Shown piece by piece: positions 1 through 9,246 of a stretch of 47,633 nt of DNA. Within the stretch, counting starts at the first letter, position 1; each line of letters starts with the position of its first letter. The DNA comes from Komagataeibacter melomenusus. GTDB lineage: Bacteria; Pseudomonadota; Alphaproteobacteria; Acetobacterales; Acetobacteraceae. The stretch is taken from contig NZ_JABJWC010000027.1 of assembly GCF_013155395.1 (NCBI RefSeq), positions 1-47,633 of the forward strand, in the 5' to 3' direction. The notes beneath the pieces were generated by a model. The model searched no databases and had not been told where the DNA came from. It worked only from the letters and a program-made list of their open reading frames with translations. The position numbers and the translations under genes were made by a program.

Positions 1-1044
1 GGACACCACCACGCCCGCGCCATAAGCCGCAGCCCCCGCCAGTGCCGTCCCCCGTTCCCCGCGCGCCATGCGCTCAAGGGCCAGGATCTTCATGGCCAGC
101 ACGGGAAAGACGCAGGGCATGAGGTTCAGGATCACGCCACCTGCAAACGCCATGAGCAGCAGCACGCCCACATTGGCGCGCGCATCCGCTACCGCCACGG
201 GGGCGGCAAGGGCCTCGACCGCCCCCGGCACCGGCCTGACCTGCAACCCACGCTCGCGCCCCGAGCCATCACGCAGCACCACGATGCCCGACAGGTTGGC
301 ACCGCCATGGAATTCCGGCCCCGGATGCAGCACAAGCTGCACCACGCCATCGCGCACCGTGAGCGGCTGCGCGGCGTCCTGATCGATCGCGCCCGCCACC
401 TCGGGCATGAACCAGGCATCGCGCACGCTGTCGGGCGAGAGTTCGCGCCCGCGCAACTGCATGATCCCTTCCGCCGAGACCCTGGCCGCAAACGGCGAGG
501 CCACGGGGCGGCCCGCTGCGGCCTGCGCAAAGGCCGTAGCCTGCGCCGAGGGTTGGGGCGCACCGCGCGGCAGGCTCAGGCTGAACGTGCCGTGCTCGGG
601 CACGCACACCTCGGCACAGACCAGCCAGTCCGCCACGGCATTGAGCGTAAGCGGACCATCGCCCTCACCCGCCACGGGGGTGAGGGTAACGGGCAGCAGC
701 ACATCGCCGGTATAGGCATAGGATGTCAGCGGCCCGTCATGCAGCACGCGCGGCGTGGGCCATTCGATGGTGCTGGCCTGCCCGGTGGCGCCCCCCTGCG
801 CGTTCACCACAAGCGTGGGCGCATCGCCCGCATCACCGGGGTTGAGCCAGTAGGTGTGCCAGCCGGGGGCAAGTTGCAGGCGCAGGCCCACATGCAGCGG
901 TCGGCCGGGGCTGTAGGTGTCATCATCCGTGACCAGCGTGGCGGTGGCGCGGGTCGAGGTTACGGGGTCGCTCTGGGCTGCATGGGCAGTCGGCAGGTTT
1001 GCCACCAGCATGCACAGGATCGACACAAGCCACAGAAAGGGCAC
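1..1044 (-). CDS. DsbD/ScsB-type protein-disulfide reductase, N-terminal part (cut by window edge)
   Basis: The frame is open from a GTG at 1044 to the window edge, giving 348 residues. GGTGGAG lies about eight bases before the GTG. The protein starts with a signal peptide (hydrophobic core at residues 2-17, AHA at about 20-22), followed by a periplasmic domain with the cysteine pair WLVCAEVC (C143, C147) typical of the ScsB/DsbD N-terminal domain. From about residue 304 the first membrane helix of a CcdA-like domain begins and contains LMPCVFP, the usual electron-transfer cysteine. Proteins of this family carry reducing power from cytoplasmic thioredoxin across the inner membrane to periplasmic thiol proteins. 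The C-terminal thioredoxin domain would lie beyond the window, so full-length DsbD-like or shorter ScsB-like forms cannot be told apart. It is divergent from hrpB. Confidence 0.85.
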   Translation of the reverse strand, partial: MPFLWLVSILCMLVANLPTAHAAQSDPVTSTRATATLVTDDDTYSPGRPLHVGLRLQLAPGWHTYWLNPGDAGDAPTLVVNAQGGATGQASTIEWPTPRVLHDGPLTSYAYTGDVLLPVTLTPVAGEGDGPLTLNAVADWLVCAEVCVPEHGTFSLSLPRGAPQPSAQATAFAQAAAGRPVASPFAARVSAEGIMQLRGRELSPDSVRDAWFMPEVAGAIDQDAAQPLTVRDGVVQLVLHPGPEFHGGANLSGIVVLRDGSGRERGLQVRPVPGAVEALAAPVAVADARANVGVLLLMAFAGGVILNLMPCVFPVLAMKILALERMARGERGTALAGAAAYGAGVVVS

Positions 1045-1143
1045 GGACAGTACTCCACCAAAAACCGGGGATGAGGAAAAACGCAGCCACGCGGCACGGC
1101 AAGGATTGCCCCGCCACCATGCCCGACGCCATAAGATGAGGAT

Positions 1144-3702
1144 ATGGCTTTCGACCCGACCTTGCAAAACCGGCTGCATGCCCTTGTGGCCCAAAACGCC
1201 GCCGCCCTGCCCGTGGCTGAGGCCCTGCCTGCCCTGCAGGCAGCACTCGCCCGCACATCCAACGCCGTTCTGGTTGCGCCACCGGGGGCAGGCAAGACCA
1301 CGCTGGTGCCGCTGGCCCTGCTTGCGGCCCCATGGCGGGGTGATGGGCGCATCCTCATGCTTGAGCCCCGCAGGCTGGCCACGCGCGCAGCCGCCACCCG
1401 CATGGCCGAACTGGTGGGCGAGCCGGTTGGCGGGCTGGTGGGCTACCGCACCCGGCTTGATGGCGCGACCTCGGAGCGCACGCGCATCGAGGTGATCACC
1501 GAGGGGCTGCTGGTGCGCCGCCTGCTGTCCGACCCCACGCTTGATGGCGTGGCCTGCGTGATCTTTGATGAAATCCATGAACGCTCGGTCGATGCCGATG
1601 CGGCGCTGGCCTTCTGCCTTGACCTCCAGCGCAGCCTGCGGCCGGAACTCAGGCTGGTGGCCATGTCGGCCACCATGGATGGCGCAGCACTCGCCACCCG
1701 CATGAATGCCGAGCGCGTGGAAAGCGAAGGCCGGATGTTCCCCGTGGAAATCCGCCACGCCACGCGCGACCTCGTGCATCGCCGCGACCTGCCCGATGCC
1801 ATGGCCGCCGCCATCCGCACCGCCATTGCGCAGGATGAAGGCGACGTGCTGGCCTTCCTGCCCGGCGTGGCCGAAATTCACCGCGCGCGCACCGCCCTTG
1901 CCGGTATCGATGCCGATGTGCTGCCACTCTATGGCGAACTCCCCCCCGCCGAGCAGGACCTGGCCCTCACCCCCCACCCCGCCGGGCGCAGGCGGGTGAT
2001 CCTGTCCACCTCCATTGCCGAGACCTCGCTCACCGTGCCCGGCGTGCGCATTGTGGTTGATGGCGGGTTCCGCCGCGTGCCCCGGCTGGATGTGGGCACG
2101 GGACTGACGCGACTCGATACGGTGCGCATCTCGCGGGCTGCCGCCCAGCAGCGCGCGGGCCGCGCGGGCCGCGTCGCACCCGGCATCGCCATCCGGCTGT
2201 GGACGGAAATGACCACCCGCGCCATGCCACCCCACGACCAGCCGGAAATGATGGAGGCCGAACTGACCGGCCTGCGGCTTGATGCCGCCGCGTGGCAGGA
2301 AGCCATGGGCACGGCGCCTGCCGACCTGCCCTTTCCCGATACGCCCCCCAATGGCGCGTTCGAGGCCGGGCGCAGCCTGCTTGAAGCCCTCGGCGCGCTG
2401 GATGAGGCGGGTCGCATCACCCGTGAGGGCACGCGCATGGCAGCCCTTGGCGCCCATCCCCGCCTGGCCGCCATGATGCTGGCCGCCCGCACCCCCCCCG
2501 AACGCGCCATGGCCGCCGATATCGCCGCCCTGCTGGAGGAACGCGACCCGCTGCGCCCCCGCCGCCCTGCAGGCGGCAGCCGGGGCGCGCCACCCGCGGC
2601 ACCGGCCGATATCCGCCTGCGCCTTGACCTGATTGCAGGCGGCGACCACCCCGATGCCGACCGCGCGGCACTCTCGCGCATCCGCCATGCTGCCCGGCAG
2701 TATCGCAGGCGGCTGGGACTGGGCCGCGACATCGAGGCCACGGGCAACCCGGCCGCCCTGATTGCCGCAGCCTTCCCCGACCGGGTGGCGCAGGCACGTG
2801 GCGATGTGGGGTCCTTCCGGCTGGCGGGCGGGGGGAGTGCCCGGCTTTCCAAGACCGATGAACTGGCGCGCAGCCCCCTGCTGGCAGTGGCGGGCCTGCA
2901 TGTGCGCAAGGCGGCCGAGATCTGCCTGGCCGCCCCGCTGGAGCGCGACAACCTGCCCCAGACCCTGCTGGCGCGGGCGAAGGAACAGGTGGAAACCACG
3001 CTCGACACCACCACGGGCAGCGTACTGGCCCGGCGCAGGCTGCGGCTGGGCGCCCTCGTGCTGCGCGACCGCACGGTGACCGCCAGCGCCGATGAGGTCT
3101 GCACCCTGCTGTGCGCGCAGGCGGCGCAGAACCTTGCTGCCACGCTCACCTGGTCCGATGCCTGCCGCCAGCTACAGGCGCGGGTGGAGACCGCCCGCAC
3201 GCGGCTTGACCGCCCCGACCTGCCTGACCTGTCGGATGCGGCGCTGGCCACCACCACCGAAACATGGCTCGCCCCATGGCTTGCGGGGGTCAACCGCCTG
3301 TCCGCGCTGGCGGAGATGGACCTTCTGGCCATGCTGCGCGCCACCATGGACCATGCCAGCCTGAAATGGCTGGACCGCATGCTGCCCCCCCATCTGGACC
3401 TGCCCGGTGGCCGCGCCGCGATCGACTACCTGCAACCCGTGCCGGTGGCCGCCGCCCGCGCCCAGACCTTCTATGGCGTGACCCAGACCCCGCGCCTGGC
3501 CGATGGCAGGCTCGACCTGCGCATCGCCCTGCTCTCGCCCGCAGGCAGGCCACAGGCGATCACGGCGGACCTGGCCGGGTTCTGGGCCGGGTCATGGGCG
3601 GATATGCGGCGCGACATGCGCGGGCGCTACCCCCGCCATGACTGGCCCGAGAACCCGGCGACAGCCAGCCCGCCGCCACCACGCCCGCGCCGTCCGTCAT
3701 AA
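1144..3702 (+). CDS. hrpB: ATP-dependent helicase HrpB
   Basis: This 852-residue DEAH-type superfamily 2 helicase shows Walker A APPGAGKTT at 45-53, DEIH at 142-145, SAT at 175-177, STSIAET, and the motif VI sequence QQRAGRAGR. After the two RecA-like domains come the helicase-associated domain and the long C-terminal region characteristic of HrpB, and the length fits the family (about 800-850). HrpB is an RNA-helicase-like protein of poorly defined role in bacteria. A stand-alone gene is likely: dsbD diverges upstream and a hairpin repeat lies just after the stop. The ATG follows TAAGATGAGGAT, so the purine-rich site is close to the start. Confidence 0.93.
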   Translation: MAFDPTLQNRLHALVAQNAAALPVAEALPALQAALARTSNAVLVAPPGAGKTTLVPLALLAAPWRGDGRILMLEPRRLATRAAATRMAELVGEPVGGLVGYRTRLDGATSERTRIEVITEGLLVRRLLSDPTLDGVACVIFDEIHERSVDADAALAFCLDLQRSLRPELRLVAMSATMDGAALATRMNAERVESEGRMFPVEIRHATRDLVHRRDLPDAMAAAIRTAIAQDEGDVLAFLPGVAEIHRARTALAGIDADVLPLYGELPPAEQDLALTPHPAGRRRVILSTSIAETSLTVPGVRIVVDGGFRRVPRLDVGTGLTRLDTVRISRAAAQQRAGRAGRVAPGIAIRLWTEMTTRAMPPHDQPEMMEAELTGLRLDAAAWQEAMGTAPADLPFPDTPPNGAFEAGRSLLEALGALDEAGRITREGTRMAALGAHPRLAAMMLAARTPPERAMAADIAALLEERDPLRPRRPAGGSRGAPPAAPADIRLRLDLIAGGDHPDADRAALSRIRHAARQYRRRLGLGRDIEATGNPAALIAAAFPDRVAQARGDVGSFRLAGGGSARLSKTDELARSPLLAVAGLHVRKAAEICLAAPLERDNLPQTLLARAKEQVETTLDTTTGSVLARRRLRLGALVLRDRTVTASADEVCTLLCAQAAQNLAATLTWSDACRQLQARVETARTRLDRPDLPDLSDAALATTTETWLAPWLAGVNRLSALAEMDLLAMLRATMDHASLKWLDRMLPPHLDLPGGRAAIDYLQPVPVAAARAQTFYGVTQTPRLADGRLDLRIALLSPAGRPQAITADLAGFWAGSWADMRRDMRGRYPRHDWPENPATASPPPPRPRRPS

Positions 3703-3710
3703 GGCATGCC

Positions 3711-3750
3711 AGCGTTTTTTCAGCGTTTTTTGAAAAAAGCCCCACCATAA
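3711..3750. repeat. AAAAAGC hairpin repeat, copy 1 (degenerate)
   Basis: GCGTTTTTTGAAAAAAGC followed by CCCACC, nine bases after the hrpB stop. It is a degenerate member of the hairpin family also seen at 8571-8647, 42160-42240 and 44442-44479. It could act as a transcription terminator for hrpB. Confidence 0.55.
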
Positions 3751-3901
3751 ACGTCATGCAGTTTTCAGGCCGTGGGGCGCGGGTCTGTCGGACAGCTCCG
3801 AAAAACGCATGCATCTTGCCCTACCATGCCATGCAGACATGGCATTGCCGCTTTTTTCGGATAACATGCTGCATCATGAACGCATTCCCCCGCCCCCCGG
3901 C

Positions 3902-5053
3902 ATGACATGGCCCGCCACGGCCCGTCCGGCTTCACGCCTGTTCCCGGTCCTGCTGCTGGGCATGGCTGGCGCGGGCACACAGGCGCTTGCGCAGGACGGG
4001 GGGGCACCGACCGTGCCCGCCAGTCCCTCGCTGTTCGCGCCCCCCGTGCCGCCGGTGGTGCAGACCGGGCCGCTGACCTTCGCCCCCCTGGTGCGCCAGG
4101 TTGGCCCCGCAGTGGTGAACATTGCCGTATCGCAGGCGCAGGACAGCCACCAGGCCGCTACCCGCCAGCCCCTGCCGCCCAGCGTGAAGGGCACGCCCTT
4201 CGAGCATAAATTCCGCGAGCGCATGCGCGCCCATGGCGAGGAAATGCTCGGCGCGGGCTCGGGATTCCTGATCGACCCCGGCGGCGTGATCGTGACCAAT
4301 GCGCATGTGGTGGGGGGCGCTGACCAGATTACCGTCTCGCTCTCCGATGGCACGGAGTTTCCCGCCCGCCTTGTGGGCAGCGACGACCTGACCGATATCG
4401 CGGTGATCCAGATCCATGCGCCCCACCCCATGCCCTTCGTGCCATGGGGCGACAGCAGGCTGGTCAATATCGGTGACTGGATCATGGCGGCGGGCAACCC
4501 CTTCGGGCTGGGCTCGAGTGTTACGGCAGGCATCGTCTCGGCGCGCGGGCGCGACATCGGCACCAGCCCGTTCGATGATTTTTTCCAGATCGACGCGCCC
4601 ATCAACCCTGGCAATTCCGGCGGGCCGTCCTTCAATCTGGGCGGGCAGGTGGTGGCGGTGAACACGGCCATCGTCTCGCCCACCGGCGGCTCGGTGGGCA
4701 TCGGCTTTGGCCTGCCATCGGAGATCGTGGCCCCCATTGTGGAGGAACTGCGCCATAACGGGCATATAGACCGCGGCTGGCTTGGTGTTACACTGGCCGA
4801 CGGCGCAGGGCATGGCGGCGTGCAGATCGTGGGAATCGACCGCGATGGCCCGGCCATGAAGGCGCACCTGCGCATTGGCGATGTCATTACGGCGGTAAAT
4901 GACGAGCCGATCGATACCGCGCGCATGCTGATCCGCTCGATCGCGGCCAAGCGGCCCGCCTCCACCGTAACGCTGCACATCCGCCGCCGCCACGATACCA
5001 TGAGCCTGGAAGCCTGCGTGGGCCACCGCCCCGATGAAGACCTGGACGACTGA
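3902..5053 (+). CDS. Do-family periplasmic serine protease with one PDZ domain (DegP/DegQ/HhoB-like)
   Basis: A trypsin-like protease of 383 residues with a signal peptide (basic SRLFPVLLLG stretch, ALA cleavage site near 28-30). The catalytic triad is visible: His135 in VTNAHVV, Asp165 in DLTDIAV and Ser239 in NPGNSGG. A single PDZ domain follows (about 285-375), whereas classical DegP has two, so the layout is closer to DegS/HhoB although it is probably secreted. The frame stays open upstream (ATG at 3809 and 3866); 3902 was chosen because it places the signal peptide at the N-terminus, but no start has a convincing ribosome site. Its stop lies just before the response regulator gene, which suggests co-expression with the two-component system and a role in envelope protein quality control. 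Confidence 0.88.
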   Translation: MTWPATARPASRLFPVLLLGMAGAGTQALAQDGGAPTVPASPSLFAPPVPPVVQTGPLTFAPLVRQVGPAVVNIAVSQAQDSHQAATRQPLPPSVKGTPFEHKFRERMRAHGEEMLGAGSGFLIDPGGVIVTNAHVVGGADQITVSLSDGTEFPARLVGSDDLTDIAVIQIHAPHPMPFVPWGDSRLVNIGDWIMAAGNPFGLGSSVTAGIVSARGRDIGTSPFDDFFQIDAPINPGNSGGPSFNLGGQVVAVNTAIVSPTGGSVGIGFGLPSEIVAPIVEELRHNGHIDRGWLGVTLADGAGHGGVQIVGIDRDGPAMKAHLRIGDVITAVNDEPIDTARMLIRSIAAKRPASTVTLHIRRRHDTMSLEACVGHRPDEDLDD

Positions 5054-5084
5054 CCGACCCCGCCCCAACCGACACGAGGCCACT

Positions 5085-5765
5085 TTGCATATTCTTGTTG
5101 TTGAAGATGACCCCACCGTCCGCTCTTTCGTGGCCAAGGGCCTGAAGGAAGCGGGCCACCTGGTCGAGATGACCGATAACGGCAAGGACGGCCTGTTCAT
5201 GGCCGTGAGCGAGAAATTCGACCTGATCATACTCGACCGCATGCTGCCCGGCGGTATTGATGGCGTGCGCCTGCTCGAGACCATCCGCGCGCAGAACAAC
5301 ACCACCCCCGTGCTGCTGCTCTCGGCGCTGGCCGATGTGGATGACCGCGTGCAGGGCCTCAAGGCGGGCGGCGATGACTACGTGACCAAGCCGTTCGCCT
5401 TCAGCGAACTGCTGGCCCGCGTCGAAGCGCTTGGCCGCCGGGGCCGCACCGAAACCGCGCCCCAGACCAAGCTGGAAGTGGCCGATCTCGAGATCGACCT
5501 GCTCTCGCGCACGGTGCGCCGGGCGGGGCAGAAGATCGACCTCCAGCCGCGTGAATTCCGCCTTTTGGAATATCTCGCCCGCCACGCAGGCCAGGTCGTG
5601 ACCCGCACCATGCTGCTCGAGGGTGTGTGGGACTACCATTTCGACCCGCAGACCAACGTGATCGACGTGCATGTCTCGCGCCTGCGCCAGAAGGTGGACA
5701 AACCCTTCGGCGCGCCGCTCATCCATACCATCCGCAATGCGGGGTACATGCTGCGTGCCGAGTAA
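5085..5765 (+). CDS. OmpR-family response regulator
   Basis: 226 residues. The receiver domain has the acidic pocket EDD at 7-9, phospho-acceptor Asp51 in ILDRMLPG and Lys in VTKPF. A winged-helix DNA-binding domain follows (LQPREFRLLEYLARH, then the VSRLRQKV recognition region). The start is taken as a TTG at 5085 because ACGAGG lies five bases before it and because receivers normally begin directly with a strand such as HILVVEDD. An in-frame ATG at 5034 inside the end of the protease gene would add 17 residues but has no ribosome site. It is the cognate partner of the kinase that follows. Confidence 0.92.
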   Translation: MHILVVEDDPTVRSFVAKGLKEAGHLVEMTDNGKDGLFMAVSEKFDLIILDRMLPGGIDGVRLLETIRAQNNTTPVLLLSALADVDDRVQGLKAGGDDYVTKPFAFSELLARVEALGRRGRTETAPQTKLEVADLEIDLLSRTVRRAGQKIDLQPREFRLLEYLARHAGQVVTRTMLLEGVWDYHFDPQTNVIDVHVSRLRQKVDKPFGAPLIHTIRNAGYMLRAE

Positions 5766-5900
5766 CAGGCGCCCCCCGCCCCGCAGGGGCAAACGCGCGC
5801 CCTTTTACGGGGCGGCGCGGCCCATGGCAGCAGGGATGCGCCTTTACAGTCCGCCCCATGCCCCGTCGTGCGTGCGTGGATGGCGCCTGCACGGGTGGCC

Positions 5901-7484
5901 ATGACAACGCCCGCCTTTTCCACGCCCGCCACGCCACGCCGCTCGCGCTGGCGGGCATGGCGGTCGGCCAGCCTGCGTTTTTCGCTGGCCTATGGCACCA
6001 TGTTCGCGCTGTCTTCCATCCTGTTCATGTCGTTCATGTGGTGGGGCACGATCGGCTTCCTTGAACGCCAGGTGGAAACCGCCATCAACGCCGATGCCCG
6101 CGGCCTGGCCGAGCGCTGGGTCATGGGCGGCCTGCCCACGCTGGCCCTGACCATCGAGGACCGGCTTGAACAGAACCTTGATGATGACGCGATCTATCTG
6201 GTCATGGACCCGCAGGGCAATTACCTGACCGGCAACGTCTCCGCCTGGCCCGCCAGGGTGGAACATACCGACAGGTGGTACAACCTGCCCGATACCCGCG
6301 CGGGGCTGCGCGGGATGGCCCAGCTCCATGCCTATAACCTGCCCGGCACGGCCCAGACCCATACGGAAGGCCAGCTTGACAGCGGCTACCGCCTGCTGGT
6401 GGGGCGCGACGTGCGCGCGCGCGGCATCCTGCGCCACCTGCTGACCGATTCGCTGCTCTGGGCATGGGTCATGGTCACGCTGCTGGCCATCAGCGGGGCG
6501 GTGCTGGTGCACCGCATCTTCCGCCGCATGGTCAAGACCGTGGCGCGCACCACCTCCGCCATCGCGCATGGCGACCTGAGCCGCCGCATGCCGCTCGTGG
6601 GCAACGGCGACGAGATGGACCAGGTGGCCGAGGCCATCAATGAAATGCTCGACCGGATCGTGCGCCTGATGGATGGCGTGCGGCAGGTCTCCAACGCCAT
6701 TGCGCACGACCTGCGCACCCCCATCGCGCGCGCGCGCACCCAGCTTGAAGATGCCGCGCTGCATGCCAGCACGCCCGATGAACTGCGCGGCGCGATCGAT
6801 CGCGCGGTAGGCGACCTGGATAACGTGACCGCCGTGTTCGAGGCCCTGCTGCGCATTGCCCAGATCGAGGCGGGCGCGCGCCGCTCGGCGTTCATGACCT
6901 TCGACCTCGTGCCCGTGCTGCGCGACGTGGCCGACCTGTATGAAGCCGTGGCCGAGGAGCATGGCATTGCCCTCGCCCTCGACCTGCCCGCGCGCCTGTT
7001 CTTTTATGGCGACCGCTCGCTGGTGCAGCAGGCGGTGGCCAACATGCTGGATAACGCCATCAAATTCTCGCCCCCCGGCGGCACGGTTTACCTGCGCGCG
7101 CAGTTGCGCGAGAGCGCGCCGGGGCGCCTTGCCGGCCCCACGGGCGAGGGCATGCTCGACCTGTCGGTCAGTGACGAGGGCATTGGCATGAGCGAGGCGG
7201 ACATGGCGCGCGCGACCGAGCGCTTCTTCCGCGCGGAGAAGGCCCGCCACACCCCCGGCTCGGGGCTGGGGCTGTCGATGGTGCGGGCCATCGTGCAACT
7301 GCATGGGGGGCAGATGCATCTCTCATCGCATGCGCCGGGGCTTACGGTTTCGCTCGCCCTGCCCGTAGCGGCCAGCGCCCTGGCTGAAGCGGATGAGGAT
7401 ATGCCTGCATCCACGCACATATCAGGCATGACTCAAACGTCACCTTTACCCCATCAGCACGACACGAACAGTAGCGTAGAGTAG
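5901..7484 (+). CDS. HAMP-containing sensor histidine kinase
   Basis: 527 residues. Transmembrane segment about 31-53, periplasmic sensor region of about 130 residues, second transmembrane segment about 186-205, HAMP domain about 206-258. The dimerization/phosphotransfer motif IAHDLRTP carries His269. The ATPase domain shows the N box NMLDNAIKFSPP, the G1 motif SDEGIGM and the G2 motif GSGLGLSMV. With the adjacent regulator it forms a complete two-component system. The trigger is not evident from sequence; the upstream protease makes envelope stress a reasonable guess. ATG 5901 (MTTPAF) is preferred over an in-frame ATG at 5868 because GGGTGG lies just before it, though weakly. Confidence 0.9.
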   Translation: MTTPAFSTPATPRRSRWRAWRSASLRFSLAYGTMFALSSILFMSFMWWGTIGFLERQVETAINADARGLAERWVMGGLPTLALTIEDRLEQNLDDDAIYLVMDPQGNYLTGNVSAWPARVEHTDRWYNLPDTRAGLRGMAQLHAYNLPGTAQTHTEGQLDSGYRLLVGRDVRARGILRHLLTDSLLWAWVMVTLLAISGAVLVHRIFRRMVKTVARTTSAIAHGDLSRRMPLVGNGDEMDQVAEAINEMLDRIVRLMDGVRQVSNAIAHDLRTPIARARTQLEDAALHASTPDELRGAIDRAVGDLDNVTAVFEALLRIAQIEAGARRSAFMTFDLVPVLRDVADLYEAVAEEHGIALALDLPARLFFYGDRSLVQQAVANMLDNAIKFSPPGGTVYLRAQLRESAPGRLAGPTGEGMLDLSVSDEGIGMSEADMARATERFFRAEKARHTPGSGLGLSMVRAIVQLHGGQMHLSSHAPGLTVSLALPVAASALAEADEDMPASTHISGMTQTSPLPHQHDTNSSVE

Positions 7485-7488
7485 CATC

Positions 7489-7821
7489 ATGACCATGCAA
7501 TCCTCCGTGACGCCCGCCATCGTCGTGATGAGTTTCTGCCTGTGCGGCGCAGCGCCCGCGCCGATAGCGCCGGAGGGCACGCCCCAGATCATGGCCGCGC
7601 GTGACGGCGGGAGCGACAAGCCGGTCATCATTACCAGCGACACCAAGGCCTACTGCAACCGGCTGCTCAACATCATCGATGCCTACGGCCCCACCCTGCC
7701 GCAGGATGTGGACAGCCTGCGCATGCAGGGAGCCGACATGTGCCGCGAGGGGCGCATCCGCTCAGGCATCGTACGGTTGCGTCGTGCGTTGGTCGAACTC
7801 AAGGAGACCACGCATTCATGA
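7489..7821 (+). CDS. Small secreted protein of unknown function
   Basis: 110 residues, starting four bases after the kinase stop and ending in a four-base ATGA overlap with the SIMPL gene, so it belongs to the same transcription unit. A short hydrophobic N-terminus (PAIVVMSFCLCGAAPA) looks like a signal sequence and could be a lipoprotein signal with a weak lipobox. The rest is a helical region with two cysteines (KAYCNRLL and ADMCREGR) spaced as if they could form a disulfide. I recognise no domain. Confidence 0.7.
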   Translation: MTMQSSVTPAIVVMSFCLCGAAPAPIAPEGTPQIMAARDGGSDKPVIITSDTKAYCNRLLNIIDAYGPTLPQDVDSLRMQGADMCREGRIRSGIVRLRRALVELKETTHS

Positions 7822-8567
7822 CCCGACTCCATTTTCCCTTTCCCGCCCGCACCCGCCACAGGATAGCACTGTGCGGCCTGCTGGCGGTTGCCGGGCTGCA
7901 CCCGGCAGCAGGCATGGCCCAGACACCCGACTCCACCCGCCCCGATGGCACCGAACTCGAACTGAGTGCCACCGGCACCGTGCAGGCCCCGCCCGATGAA
8001 CTGACCGCCACCTTCGTGGCCGAGGCGCAGGCTGATACCGCCGCCGCGGCACAGGCGCAGCTCAATGCGCTCATCAGCGCGGCCATTGCCACCACCGCCC
8101 ATACGGACGGGCTGGAGATCAACGCCGAATCCTATTTCGTGCATCATGATGAAGGCGATGTGCACCAAAACCGCAAACCACGCTGGGTCGCCCGGCAGGG
8201 CCTGCGCCTGACAGCGGCCGACGGCAAGGTGCTGCTGCCGCTCGTGGGCCGCATCCAGGCCGAGAACTTGGCGCTGACCCGGCTGGACTGGTCGCTCTCG
8301 CGCGCCAGGCGCGCGGAGCTGACCCGCAAGGCCGAAACCCTGGCGCTGGAAGACATGCAGGCCCGCGCGCAGGCGGCGGCGGCGACCCTCAGGCTCAGGG
8401 TCGTTTCCATCCGCTCGGTTGCGCTGGAGGAGCAGAACTTCCCCCGCCCCATGCCCATGATGATGATGGCCCGCATGGCCTCGGCTGATGGAGCCGCCCC
8501 CGAGGCCCCCACCGGGCAGCAGGATGTGACCGCGATGGCACGGGCGACGGTCATCCTCAAGCCCTGA
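7818..8567 (+). CDS. SIMPL-domain (DUF541) periplasmic protein
   Basis: 249 residues beginning at an ATG that overlaps the previous stop. Signal peptide with cleavage near GMAQ (about residue 34), then the SIMPL fold: LELSATGTVQAPPDELTATF at its start, LTAADGKVLLPLVGRI in the middle and KAETLALEDMQARAQAAAATL near the end. SIMPL/DUF541 proteins are periplasmic or outer-membrane associated and some relate to oxidative-stress protection. Here the last gene after a protease and a two-component system, which supports an envelope-maintenance role (inference). A Met-rich stretch (PMPMMMMARM) lies near the C-terminus. Confidence 0.85.
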   Translation: MTRLHFPFPARTRHRIALCGLLAVAGLHPAAGMAQTPDSTRPDGTELELSATGTVQAPPDELTATFVAEAQADTAAAAQAQLNALISAAIATTAHTDGLEINAESYFVHHDEGDVHQNRKPRWVARQGLRLTAADGKVLLPLVGRIQAENLALTRLDWSLSRARRAELTRKAETLALEDMQARAQAAAATLRLRVVSIRSVALEEQNFPRPMPMMMMARMASADGAAPEAPTGQQDVTAMARATVILKP

Positions 8568-8570
8568 ACG

Positions 8571-8647
8571 TTCTTGGGCGCTGCCTTTTTTCCAAAAGGC
8601 GGTGTTCCTTGAAGCTTTTTGAAAAAAAGCTTCACCAAAACCCTTTA
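8571..8647. repeat. Composite hairpin repeat, copy 2 (most complete)
   Basis: Two hairpin modules in series, four bases after the SIMPL stop: GCTGCCTTTTT...AAAAGGC and then GAAGCTTTTT...AAAAAAAGCTTC followed by ACCAAAA. The same two modules occur in opposite orientation at 42160-42240, and the second alone at 44442-44479. Probably an intergenic repeat that can fold in RNA. Confidence 0.8.
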
Positions 8648-8655
8648 TCCATAAA

Positions 8656-8687
8656 AAAAGCCCGGAGGGTGATCCCTCCGGGCTTTT
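8656..8687. terminator. Bidirectional rho-independent terminator between the SIMPL gene and infC
   Basis: Perfect 14-base arms (AAAAGCCCGGAGGG and CCCTCCGGGCTTTT) around a four-base loop TGAT. On the minus strand the stem is followed by a run of seven T, which makes it a strong terminator for infC; on the plus strand it has TTTT only. Confidence 0.9.
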
Positions 8688-8709
8688 GCGTCCTGTCCCC
8701 GCAAAGGGA

Positions 8710-9246
8710 TCAACGCGGTGCCAGCACCATGATCATCTGGCGGTTTTCAAGCTTGGGCATATGCTCAACCTTGGCCAGTTCATCCATCTCGGCGCGGATG
8801 CGTTCGAGAACCTTCACACCCAGATCCTGATGCGCCATTTCACGGCCACGGAAGCGAAGGGTCACCTTCACCTTGTCGCCCTCGCCAATGAAGCTCTTCA
8901 TGGCACGCATTTTAACCTGATAGTCATTTTCATCAATGTTCGGGCGAACCTTGACTTCCTTGATTTCAATGACTTTCTGCTTCTTGCGCGCTTCGTTGCG
9001 CTTCTTCTGCTGCTCGTATTTGAACTTGCCGTAATCGAGCACCTTGGCCACCGGGGGCTCGGCATTCGGGCTGATTTCAAGCAGGTCAAGACCAGCGGCA
9101 TAGGCGCGTGCCAGCGCATCACGCGTGGACATGATGCCGAGCATCTCGCCCTCTTCATCGATCAGACGCACCTGCGGCACGCGGATCTCTTCATTGACGC
9201 GGGGGCCCTCTCGATTTGGCGGAGTGGGCATCGGGGGTCTGGCTAT
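8710..9246 (-). CDS. infC: Translation initiation factor IF-3 (probable ATA start)
   Basis: 178 residues when started at the ATA codon at 9246. The N-domain shows [16 protein letters not shown] and the linker/C-domain shows [14 protein letters not shown], then [17 protein letters not shown], all typical of IF-3. An ATG exists 24 bases upstream at 9270 (adding eight residues), but nothing like a Shine-Dalgarno sequence precedes it, whereas AGGAG at 9257-9253 lies six bases before the ATA. IF-3 discriminates against non-canonical starts, and infC genes are known to use rare start codons such as AUU for self-control; ATA here would fit that scheme. thrS lies upstream on the same strand and a strong terminator follows. 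Confidence 0.93.
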   Translation of the reverse strand: MARPPMPTPPNREGPRVNEEIRVPQVRLIDEEGEMLGIMSTRDALARAYAAGLDLLEISPNAEPPVAKVLDYGKFKYEQQKKRNEARKKQKVIEIKEVKVRPNIDENDYQVKMRAMKSFIGEGDKVKVTLRFRGREMAHQDLGVKVLERIRAEMDELAKVEHMPKLENRQMIMVLAPR

